In this document: in pieces, positions 5,752 to 11,359 of the stretch
Position numbering within the stretch: position 1 is the stretch's first letter
Layout: the number at the start of each line of letters is the position of its first letter
Origin: CAZDBS01 sp964503775
GTDB lineage: Bacteria; Patescibacteriota; Saccharimonadia; Saccharimonadales; CAZDBS01
Direction: 5' to 3'
Assembly (NCBI GenBank): GCA_964503775.1
Contig: CAZDBS010000019.1
Coordinates: 1-11,359, forward strand
Length of the DNA: 11,359 nucleotides
Notes under the pieces: model-generated
What the model was told of the DNA's origin: nothing
The model's input: only the letters and a program-made list of their open reading frames with translations
Databases searched by the model: none
Position numbers and translations under genes: made by a program

Positions 5752-7047
5752 ATGGATCCAAACGATTCTCAAGCTACCAACCCCGATGGACAACAACTAC
5801 CCCAAGTTCGCGATGATTACACGCCGGCTTCATTTGGTGTAACCAATAGTCAAACCGGCGAACAAAACGCCGCAGTCGATCTCATACGCACCAAGATAGC
5901 CGGATTATTCGTCGAGGAGCCCTCGGTCATCAACGAAGAGCGAGAAATCGTAGCTGAGCAGCAATTCCACATACCACTCAGTCGACATCAGCAGTATCTA
6001 GAGTCTTTGAAGCAACAAGGCTTACCCAAAGCCCAGATCGAGGCCGCTTGGCATGCGTATTACAATCAACTCGACGACGACAGCAAACTCGAAGTGTGGG
6101 CCGAATACAATTCGAAAGCCCAGTTACAACCTGATTTGGTTGAAGTCGTGCCAGAACAGACTATCACCACTCCTGAGCCTGAACCCGCAGCCAGTATCGA
6201 CTACAGCGCTTTGCAACATCACCAAACTCCACCACTGAAAAACCGCCGCAAACGAAATACCATCAAAACGCCTGCGCCAAGCTCAAATCCCATCTCTCTC
6301 GTCGGCTTTCGAGATCATCCTAGGTACAAAGCAGCAGCCCGACATGCCCGCTCGATAGCTTTCGCCCTTGGTGTTGGTTTGGCGTTCCTCTTCGTAACGA
6401 ACAACGAACTTCTCCTCGGGAGGATCAAATACTACCTCAGTCCAGGTTCGGCGGTGGCTGGTCCGATTATCCAGGATGTCACCGATGTCAAAGTCGGACC
6501 CGAAGCACGCGTCATCATTCCGAAGTTGAATGTCGATATACCTATCATCTTCGATAGCTACGATGTAACCAAAGAGTCCGAATTCCAGAAGCGTCTCGAA
6601 AGTGGTGTCGTGCACATCCCTGGTACGGCTCAGCCTGGACAAAACGGCAACGTCGTAATTGTCGGACACTCCAGCAGTAATATATTCGGCCCCGAGAAAT
6701 TCAAATGGGCGTTCGTCATGCTTGCTAAGCTAGACAATGGCGATACCTTCCAGATCAACTACAAAGAACAGCGCTATATCTATGCGGTCTATGGCAAAAA
6801 GGTCGTCAAACCCTCGGACATATCAGTTATCTATGGTGCTCTGCCTCAGCCCTTTAGCGCATCGCTCATCACTTGCGATCCTCCAGGCACTTCATACAAC
6901 CGCCTGGTTATCCAAGCCAATCAGGTTTTTCCTGAACCAAATCTAAGTGCTCCCAAAATCACCAATACCGATACTACAAGCATCAAGACGGTGCCCGGTA
7001 ACGCCATCAGCCTCACGCAGCGCGTCAGAAACTGGCTATTCCGTTAG
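5752..7047 (+). CDS. Sortase-domain transpeptidase with long cytosolic N-terminal region
   Basis: A 431-residue protein. Residues 1-200 are hydrophilic, Gln/Glu/Pro-rich in parts, and end in a basic cluster (KNRRKR, 163-168, and RYKAAARHAR, 191-200). One membrane segment follows at about 201-216, then an external sortase beta barrel. The catalytic triad of the sortase family is present: His306 in VIVGHSSSN, Cys375 in SLITCDPPG and Arg384 in YNRLVI. Sortases cut a C-terminal sorting signal and join the protein to a surface amine. The class is not clear to me (C60 family, class D/E-like by the TCDPPG and NRLVI strands). Typical sortases are about 200-250 residues, so the N-terminal region is an addition and may bind a cytosolic partner. 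No substrate with an LPxTG-like tail is encoded in the window. The 3' end overlaps the convergent PEGA gene by 12 bp. Confidence 0.9.
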   Translation: MDPNDSQATNPDGQQLPQVRDDYTPASFGVTNSQTGEQNAAVDLIRTKIAGLFVEEPSVINEEREIVAEQQFHIPLSRHQQYLESLKQQGLPKAQIEAAWHAYYNQLDDDSKLEVWAEYNSKAQLQPDLVEVVPEQTITTPEPEPAASIDYSALQHHQTPPLKNRRKRNTIKTPAPSSNPISLVGFRDHPRYKAAARHARSIAFALGVGLAFLFVTNNELLLGRIKYYLSPGSAVAGPIIQDVTDVKVGPEARVIIPKLNVDIPIIFDSYDVTKESEFQKRLESGVVHIPGTAQPGQNGNVVIVGHSSSNIFGPEKFKWAFVMLAKLDNGDTFQINYKEQRYIYAVYGKKVVKPSDISVIYGALPQPFSASLITCDPPGTSYNRLVIQANQVFPEPNLSAPKITNTDTTSIKTVPGNAISLTQRVRNWLFR

Positions 7048-8448
7048 GCTTGTAGTCTGCAAGATCGAGCCGTCCACGATAGGGGAGAGTGATATGATTC
7101 GCTCTTCACGACGATCACCCGCATATAGCCCATTGCGAGCCACTATACCGAGGGGGACATCGTTATTGCCATCGTAGTCGATAAGGTGAAGTTGATCGTC
7201 TGTGGCGGTGTAGAGGATGTGAAACATATCAAACCATGACACTTGACGACCAGTGGTATCGGCTAGTTCTTTGCGGGCAATTTTATCGTCTTCAAAATCA
7301 ACTACCAGTATCGAAGATTTTGATTTAACAGCAACAAACCTATCAGTTGGCCCAAACACGATAGATTCGGCCTCGGCATTCTCTAGGTCGTAGTGAGGCT
7401 CGGAAACCGCCTCGGCATTACGATAGATCCGCACCCGCCCATCAACACCGCAAACCGCTAAGCGCGTCCCAGTATACTGACCTGATTCACATAGTGGGGT
7501 AGATGTCGTGGGACTGATGAGAGTAAATTGATTATCGCGGCGACGTAGCAAAACAGAGCGCTTGGTAGTATCTACAGAGTCTGTTTGCGTCATAAACAAC
7601 TGTTCCAGATCACCAGTGATAGCACTAACCCTCGACGCTATTGGTGTCGGGAGGATCTTGTCCACGAGACTGAGACGACGGACAGCGCCGGATGCTTCGA
7701 GTGAATACCATATGTCACCCTTATTGTCTCCTGGCACTAGGCTAGTAGGCACAATGCCAAAAATCTGATTGATACTAGAGACAACTGCTGGGTTGGAACG
7801 GCTCGTGACAAAAAACTCATCGACTCCACCACGGACCGCTCGAACCAACACATGATCGTTGTCACTCAACCACTGGATTGATTTCACGACGGGAATCGCC
7901 CCGTTTGATACCAGGAAGCTGAACTGCGTTGCCGCCAGTGGCTCACGGTTAGTGTCATAGAGGTCAAAAACCATCGTCGAGGCGGTTGTGTTCTGGGAAA
8001 TAAGCAACCAGCGTCGATCCTGACTCAGGCTCATTATGGGCGAGGCAGAATATTGGGTGCCGTTTTTGGGTGAAAGCTGGAGAGGTACGAGCCTGGGATA
8101 AGTCACATCGACGACCTGAGATCCGGTAAGACTGAATTGTTTCGTCCAGATACGGTATCCGGGTTTTTGAAGACTTAGAGTATGCGTCCCCTCGAGAAGC
8201 GTGTACCGCGCCGCAGTTAAATCCCTCTGAGCCTTACCGTCTATCTGGATAGTCGCACCATGAGGCAAAGAATCGACAAACACCAACCCATTACGGATGA
8301 CCTGACCTGAAGTTCTGTCGATCCAGTAGCCTTGTGAAACCAGGACCAAGATGACAGTCAGTATGACTATCATAAAAGCACTGATCCCATAGAGCGTGAA
8401 GCGAACAAGTGCGCGAGTGCGCTTCGACTTTTCGTCGTAAAAATTCAT
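7036..8448 (-). CDS. PEGA-domain membrane protein with predicted beta-propeller
   Basis: A 470-residue protein with a short basic cytosolic N-terminus and one membrane segment (about 16-39). An external PEGA domain follows (about 54-118: GLVFVDSLPHGATIQIDGK, then YTLLEGTHTLSLQKPGYR). A long beta-rich region from about 125 to the end has repeated blades such as SLSQDRRWLLIS, IQWLSDNDHVLVRA and IVFGPTDRFVAVKS, resembling a WD40/TolB-type propeller. PEGA domains are common on cell-surface proteins, and the role here is unknown. The frame is open up to an ATG at 8457, but that ATG overlaps the TATAAT box; the ATG at 8448, 7 nt after the box, is taken as the start. It is convergent with the sortase gene and divergent from the DUF4367-like gene. 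Confidence 0.85.
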   Translation of the reverse strand: MNFYDEKSKRTRALVRFTLYGISAFMIVILTVILVLVSQGYWIDRTSGQVIRNGLVFVDSLPHGATIQIDGKAQRDLTAARYTLLEGTHTLSLQKPGYRIWTKQFSLTGSQVVDVTYPRLVPLQLSPKNGTQYSASPIMSLSQDRRWLLISQNTTASTMVFDLYDTNREPLAATQFSFLVSNGAIPVVKSIQWLSDNDHVLVRAVRGGVDEFFVTSRSNPAVVSSINQIFGIVPTSLVPGDNKGDIWYSLEASGAVRRLSLVDKILPTPIASRVSAITGDLEQLFMTQTDSVDTTKRSVLLRRRDNQFTLISPTTSTPLCESGQYTGTRLAVCGVDGRVRIYRNAEAVSEPHYDLENAEAESIVFGPTDRFVAVKSKSSILVVDFEDDKIARKELADTTGRQVSWFDMFHILYTATDDQLHLIDYDGNNDVPLGIVARNGLYAGDRREERIISLSPIVDGSILQTTSLTE

Positions 8449-8455
8449 TAGAGGC

Positions 8456-8461
8456 ATTATA
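8456..8461 (-). promoter_or_regulatory. -10 box of the PEGA gene (leaderless start)
   Basis: TATAAT on the minus strand ends 7 nt before the ATG at 8448, which puts the expected transcription start at the start codon. No Shine-Dalgarno sequence could fit. The -35 region (about 8479-8484) is weak. Confidence 0.6.
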
Positions 8462-8548
8462 CCTCTGATTGATAATGCTTACTACATGCCGGTCGTAGTC
8501 TGGTCTTGATTTATCTGATTTACTATTGCGAATATGAGGGTATCTTCC

Positions 8549-8554
8549 TACAAT
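8549..8554 (+). promoter_or_regulatory. Possible -10 box of the DUF4367-like gene
   Basis: TACAAT ends 43 nt before the ATG at 8598. If used it would give a leader of about 37 nt, unlike the leaderless pattern elsewhere in the window. The leader has purine-rich GGGG tracts (8585-8588 and 8594-8597); the first is at a usable Shine-Dalgarno distance. Confidence 0.35.
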
Positions 8555-8597
8555 AGTATTAACCAAAAGCGATAAACAAAGATCGGGGTAGCAGGGG

Positions 8598-9593
8598 ATG
8601 TCGAGAGCCAGCGGAACAATCGTTATCAACGGCACTACGTATGATACTGCCAGCGGATCGCCTATTGTCCTGAAGACCAACCCCAAACGGATAGATGGTT
8701 TCGCGCCAATGTCCCGTCCAGTTAAGCAAAAACTAAAACCATCTCATAAAGCAGCTCAGACCTCTAAAGTCGTTCACCAAACTCCGTCTCGCACTAAGAC
8801 ACTCAATCGTCGCTATGTGAAAAAACCTAATCTGACATCAGAAACTGCCCCCAAACATCATCCTGTCAAACATCATCCTGCGCACCATGTAGACTCTGTG
8901 AGATTACACAAGGCTCTCAGGACCTCTCAAAGTCCTATCGTCACACGATTTGCACCCACACAACCCTCACTTCAACCCTCGGCTCAGACTACTACGGCCG
9001 ACGCTCCGCCGATTGAAGACCTTACGCCATCGGGGGAATCAGCCGCTCGCCAGGCCAAGACGCTAGTCTCTAGGAAAGAACAACTCATCGCTGAGGGTTT
9101 CGAGAAAGTCCGGTCTCATCAGACTGCTTCAACCCGCAAAAGACGCCGTGGCGTGACTGTCGGTACATCCGTTGCTAGTTTTTTGATAGTGGCCGGCATT
9201 ATCACCTATTTCAACATCCCCAACATCGCTGTAAAAGTTGCAGCTAGCAAAGCCGGTATCTCAGCTTCTATGCCTAATTACACCGCCGGCTTTCACCGCA
9301 GCGGTCCAATAAGCTACAACCCCGGTCAGATCACACTTAATTTCACGACATCAGTCGATGATCGTTCGTTCGCTATCACTCAGAAAAAATCACTGTGGGA
9401 CTCTCAAAGTCTCTTAAGTAATTATGTGACATCCGAGACTAGCGAATACGAAATATTCCGGGACCGAGGCTTGACTCTATACATCTACAACGGATCGAAC
9501 GCGACGTGGGTAGATGGCGGGATATGGTACACGATAGCTGGCGACTCTCGGTTAACACCCGACCAACTTCTCAAAATCGCTGCCTCAATGTAG
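8598..9593 (+). CDS. Single-pass membrane protein with DUF4367-like external domain
   Basis: A 331-residue protein. Residues 1-183 are cytosolic by the positive-inside rule: basic, low in complexity, with a small His-rich repeat KHHPVKHHPAHH (86-97). One membrane segment at about 186-205 follows the stop-transfer cluster RKRRR. The external C-terminal domain (about 220-331) carries a pattern I associate with DUF4367: paired aromatic strands, then SLWDSQSLLSNYV, then GLTLYIYNGSNATWVDGGIWYTI, ending in DQLLKIAASM. That family has no firmly known function. An in-frame TAG at 8589-8591 makes ATG 8598 the first possible start. It is divergent from the PEGA gene and both are single-pass surface proteins, so a shared envelope role is possible but unproven. 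Confidence 0.7.
   Translation: MSRASGTIVINGTTYDTASGSPIVLKTNPKRIDGFAPMSRPVKQKLKPSHKAAQTSKVVHQTPSRTKTLNRRYVKKPNLTSETAPKHHPVKHHPAHHVDSVRLHKALRTSQSPIVTRFAPTQPSLQPSAQTTTADAPPIEDLTPSGESAARQAKTLVSRKEQLIAEGFEKVRSHQTASTRKRRRGVTVGTSVASFLIVAGIITYFNIPNIAVKVAASKAGISASMPNYTAGFHRSGPISYNPGQITLNFTTSVDDRSFAITQKKSLWDSQSLLSNYVTSETSEYEIFRDRGLTLYIYNGSNATWVDGGIWYTIAGDSRLTPDQLLKIAASM
8852..8880 (+). repeat. Short in-frame tandem repeat coding KHHP
   Basis: CAAACATCATCCTG occurs twice, at 8852-8865 and 8867-8880, with a 15-bp period. In the protein it gives KHHPVKHHPAHH. It is likely a replication-slippage product inside a disordered cytosolic region. Confidence 0.7.
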
Positions 9594-9603
9594 CAAAGTC
9601 AGC

Positions 9604-9632
9604 TAGACTGCGATTAGCAATCACGGTAACCT
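9604..9632 (+). promoter_or_regulatory. Candidate gltX promoter
   Basis: TAGACT (9604-9609, four of six to TTGACA) and TAACCT (9627-9632, three of six to TATAAT) are 17 bp apart. The second box ends 7 nt before the ATG at 9640. The hexamers are weak, but spacing and distance match the leaderless pattern of other genes here. Confidence 0.4.
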
Positions 9633-9639
9633 ATCAGGT

Positions 9640-11259
9640 ATGAAACAGTCGCTTATCGACCGCATCATCAGTATTCTTGCGCCGGATGGTTGCGAGAATA
9701 GGGATGCAGTAGAGGCTCAATACCCAGTTCGTACACTACTGGAGAACGCTGAAGTGACTCGTATGTGTCCGAGCCCGACCGGTTTCGTGCACATCGGCTC
9801 CATCTATACCGCACTCGTCAATGATTTTATCGCCCATCAATCTGGCGGTGTGATGATTCTACGTGTCGAGGACACCGACAAAAAGCGTGAGGTTCCAGGC
9901 GCACTCGATCTTATCATCAAGCAATTTAGGGCATTTGAGATCAATGTCGACGAGGGTCCAGACAACGGTGGTAATTATGGTCCTTACCTGCAGAGTGAGC
10001 GTGGCACAATCTACCTAACATATGCCTTAGAACTCCTCCGTAATGGTCGAGCCTATCCCTGTTTTGCAACTTCTGAAGAGCTCGAAGAGAACGTGCGAAA
10101 ACAGCAGGCGTCCAAGCTTCGACCGGGTTACTACGGTGAATGGGCTATCTGGCGAGACAAATCAGACGATGAGATCGAGCAAGCCTTAGGCGAGAACAGG
10201 CCTTTCGTGCTGCGATTCCGCTCTAGCGGTTCACATGACAAACGCGTTTCGTTCCATGACGAACTCAAAGGCGACCTAGAGTTTCCTGAAAATGATTTAG
10301 ACATTCCACTCCTCAAGTCCGATGAATATCGACTTCCGACATATCATCTCGCCCATGTCGTGGATGATCATTTGATGAAACCGACGATCATCATCCGCGG
10401 AGAGGAATGGCTGCCAAGTACGCCACTGCATTTCGATATGTGTGACGCGCTCAACCTACCTCGTTTTCGCTATGCTCACCTCGGTGTCATATCGATTCTC
10501 GATGACGGCAAGAAGCGCAAACTCAGCAAGCGCAAAGACCCCGAAGCCGATGTTCAATTCTTCCTCGATGCAGGTTATCCAGTCCCAGCCATCAAAGCTT
10601 ACCTTCTCAACTTGGCCAATTCTAACTTCGAAGATTGGCGCAAGCAAAATCCTCAAACACCGCTTACGGAGTTCAAATTATCACTCCAGAAGCTCGCGAT
10701 GAGTCGCAATCCACTACTTGATATAAAAAAACTTGATGATATCAGCCGAGATTATATAGGTGATATTCCCCAGCCAGATTATGAACAGAGTATTAAGAAT
10801 TGGGCTAAGGAACATGATCCCAAATTTGCCGCTGCCCTCGAACAAGACCCTGATTACACATCGGCAGTACTCGCCATCGAGCGGGAAGGGGATATGAAAC
10901 GCAAGGACCTTATCAAGTGGAGTGATGCGCCGGAACAATACAGCTACTTTTTTGATTCTCTCGTGGCGTTTCACGAAGGCGGCGAGTATAGCGAGCTCAT
11001 GCAGGCATTTTTAGAAACGTACAGCCCCAACGACGGACGGGAAGCATGGTTCGAGAAAGTGAAAGACGTAGCCGAGAGGTTGGGTTATGCCAGGGATATG
11101 AAAGATTACAAAGCCAACCAAAGCAATTACAAGGGTTCGGTCGCCGATGTCGCCATGGCCATCCGTGTCGCGCTTACAGGCAGGACCAAGACCCCCGATC
11201 TATGGACTATCATGAATGTTATGGGACCGGAGCGCGTCCAGGCCCGACTAGCATCGTGA
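9640..11259 (+). CDS. gltX: Glutamyl-tRNA synthetase, long form
   Basis: A class I synthetase that charges tRNA with glutamate in the cytosol. The catalytic core shows the HIGH-type motif CPSPTGFVHIGS (43-54), LRVEDTDKKRE (74-84), the tRNA/ATP pocket motif IIRGEEWLPSTPLH (251-264) and the KMSKS-type loop KRKLSKRKD (292-300). The C-terminal helical part (about 330-539) would hold the anticodon-binding region. At 539 residues it is longer than the usual 470-500; about 38 residues precede the conserved core and include QYPVRTLLENAEVTR. I recall this as typical of a GluRS subfamily found in Firmicutes and CPR. Such bacteria often lack GlnRS and use GluRS plus GatCAB for Gln-tRNA, but this cannot be judged from the window. 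No upstream Shine-Dalgarno is evident (CAGG touches the ATG too closely). Confidence 0.95.
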   Translation: MKQSLIDRIISILAPDGCENRDAVEAQYPVRTLLENAEVTRMCPSPTGFVHIGSIYTALVNDFIAHQSGGVMILRVEDTDKKREVPGALDLIIKQFRAFEINVDEGPDNGGNYGPYLQSERGTIYLTYALELLRNGRAYPCFATSEELEENVRKQQASKLRPGYYGEWAIWRDKSDDEIEQALGENRPFVLRFRSSGSHDKRVSFHDELKGDLEFPENDLDIPLLKSDEYRLPTYHLAHVVDDHLMKPTIIIRGEEWLPSTPLHFDMCDALNLPRFRYAHLGVISILDDGKKRKLSKRKDPEADVQFFLDAGYPVPAIKAYLLNLANSNFEDWRKQNPQTPLTEFKLSLQKLAMSRNPLLDIKKLDDISRDYIGDIPQPDYEQSIKNWAKEHDPKFAAALEQDPDYTSAVLAIEREGDMKRKDLIKWSDAPEQYSYFFDSLVAFHEGGEYSELMQAFLETYSPNDGREAWFEKVKDVAERLGYARDMKDYKANQSNYKGSVADVAMAIRVALTGRTKTPDLWTIMNVMGPERVQARLAS

Positions 11260-11271
11260 GTCGTTCTCACG

Positions 11272-11277
11272 TATACT
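11272..11277 (+). promoter_or_regulatory. Probable -10 box of the gene at the right edge
   Basis: TATACT lies 12 nt after the gltX stop codon. It would start transcription near 11284 and leave a leader of about 20 nt before the ATG at 11304. No -35 or Shine-Dalgarno is clear. Confidence 0.4.
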
Positions 11278-11303
11278 AATGTCTAAGCTTAAATGTATTG
11301 GTC

Positions 11304-11359
11304 ATGTTTTCTAAACTCAAAAACTTCCTTTTTACTCGGCGCAAAATTATCCTCCTGTG
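11304..11359 (+). CDS. Start of an unidentified, probably membrane-inserted protein (cut by window edge)
   Basis: Eighteen full codons are visible, opening MFSKLKNFLFTRRKIILL, a basic stretch running into what looks like the first residues of a hydrophobic segment. That is the usual start of a type II membrane or secreted protein, for example an efflux adaptor, but too little is present to assign a family. It follows gltX by 44 bp on the same strand, with its own possible -10 at 11272-11277. Confidence 0.5.
   Translation, partial: MFSKLKNFLFTRRKIILL

Noticed and set aside
8449..8457. Upstream ATG that would extend the PEGA protein by three residues
   Set aside because: The ATG overlaps the TATAAT box, so it would lie upstream of the expected transcription start.
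2677..11259. Use of the alternative code with TGA as glycine (Gracilibacteria/Absconditabacteria)
   Set aside because: TGA ends exoA, the hydrolase and gltX at family-appropriate points, with another gene or promoter following at once, and none of the conserved genes needs TGA read through.
11279..11314. Eleven-codon open frame (MSKLKCIGHVF) before the last gene
   Set aside because: Its ATG lies 1 nt after the -10 box and so would not be in the transcript; it has no ribosome-binding site.
1..11359. CRISPR array, insertion sequence, prophage, toxin-antitoxin or integron signatures
   Set aside because: I saw no spaced direct repeats, transposase or integrase motifs, or paired small genes; the only tandem repeat is the 15-bp one in a coding region at 8852-8880.

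Overview
The window reads as a chromosomal fragment of a small-genome bacterium, most probably Candidatus Saccharibacteria (TM7) or a close Patescibacteria/CPR relative. This is inferred from the gene style and not from a marker phylogeny. Pointers are: short intergenic spaces; single-copy housekeeping genes scattered among membrane-anchored proteins of unknown role; a single-pass sortase; a PEGA/beta-propeller protein; a DUF4367-like protein; a long-form GluRS; few Shine-Dalgarno sequences; and -10 boxes placed only 6-11 nt before many start codons. TGA acts as a normal stop (exoA, the hydrolase and gltX all end in TGA), so the Gly-TGA code of Gracilibacteria/Absconditabacteria does not apply.

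Layout. At 1-438 (minus) is the start of a family 2 glycosyltransferase, divergent from a membrane-anchored clan GH-A-like glycoside hydrolase (463-1548); both share one palindromic -10 element. Then come smpB, a 100-N assembly gap, and the 3' three-quarters of an exonuclease III gene; one open frame runs through the gap and falsely joins the two. ExoIII is translationally coupled (ATGA) to a small alpha/beta hydrolase, followed by a HAD phosphatase and an overlapping NAD(P)HX-dehydratase-like protein that lacks the usual GTGD motif. A cytosolic HExxH metallopeptidase follows. A tRNA-Leu(CAA) with its own terminator lies on the minus strand and is divergent from a class-unassigned sortase with a 200-residue cytosolic N-terminal region. 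The sortase gene ends tail-to-tail, with a 12-bp overlap, against a PEGA-domain membrane protein. That gene is divergent from a DUF4367-like membrane protein, followed by gltX and the first codons of another gene at the window edge.

Together the genes cover translation quality control and charging (smpB, tRNA-Leu, gltX), DNA repair (exoA), and a cell-surface layer (GT2, GH-A-like hydrolase, sortase, PEGA protein, DUF4367-like protein). No CRISPR, IS element, phage gene or toxin-antitoxin pair is visible. The most interesting signals are regulatory: apparent leaderless transcription for most genes and two symmetric bidirectional promoters. Also of note are several proteins that keep a family fold but lose or vary its hallmark motifs.
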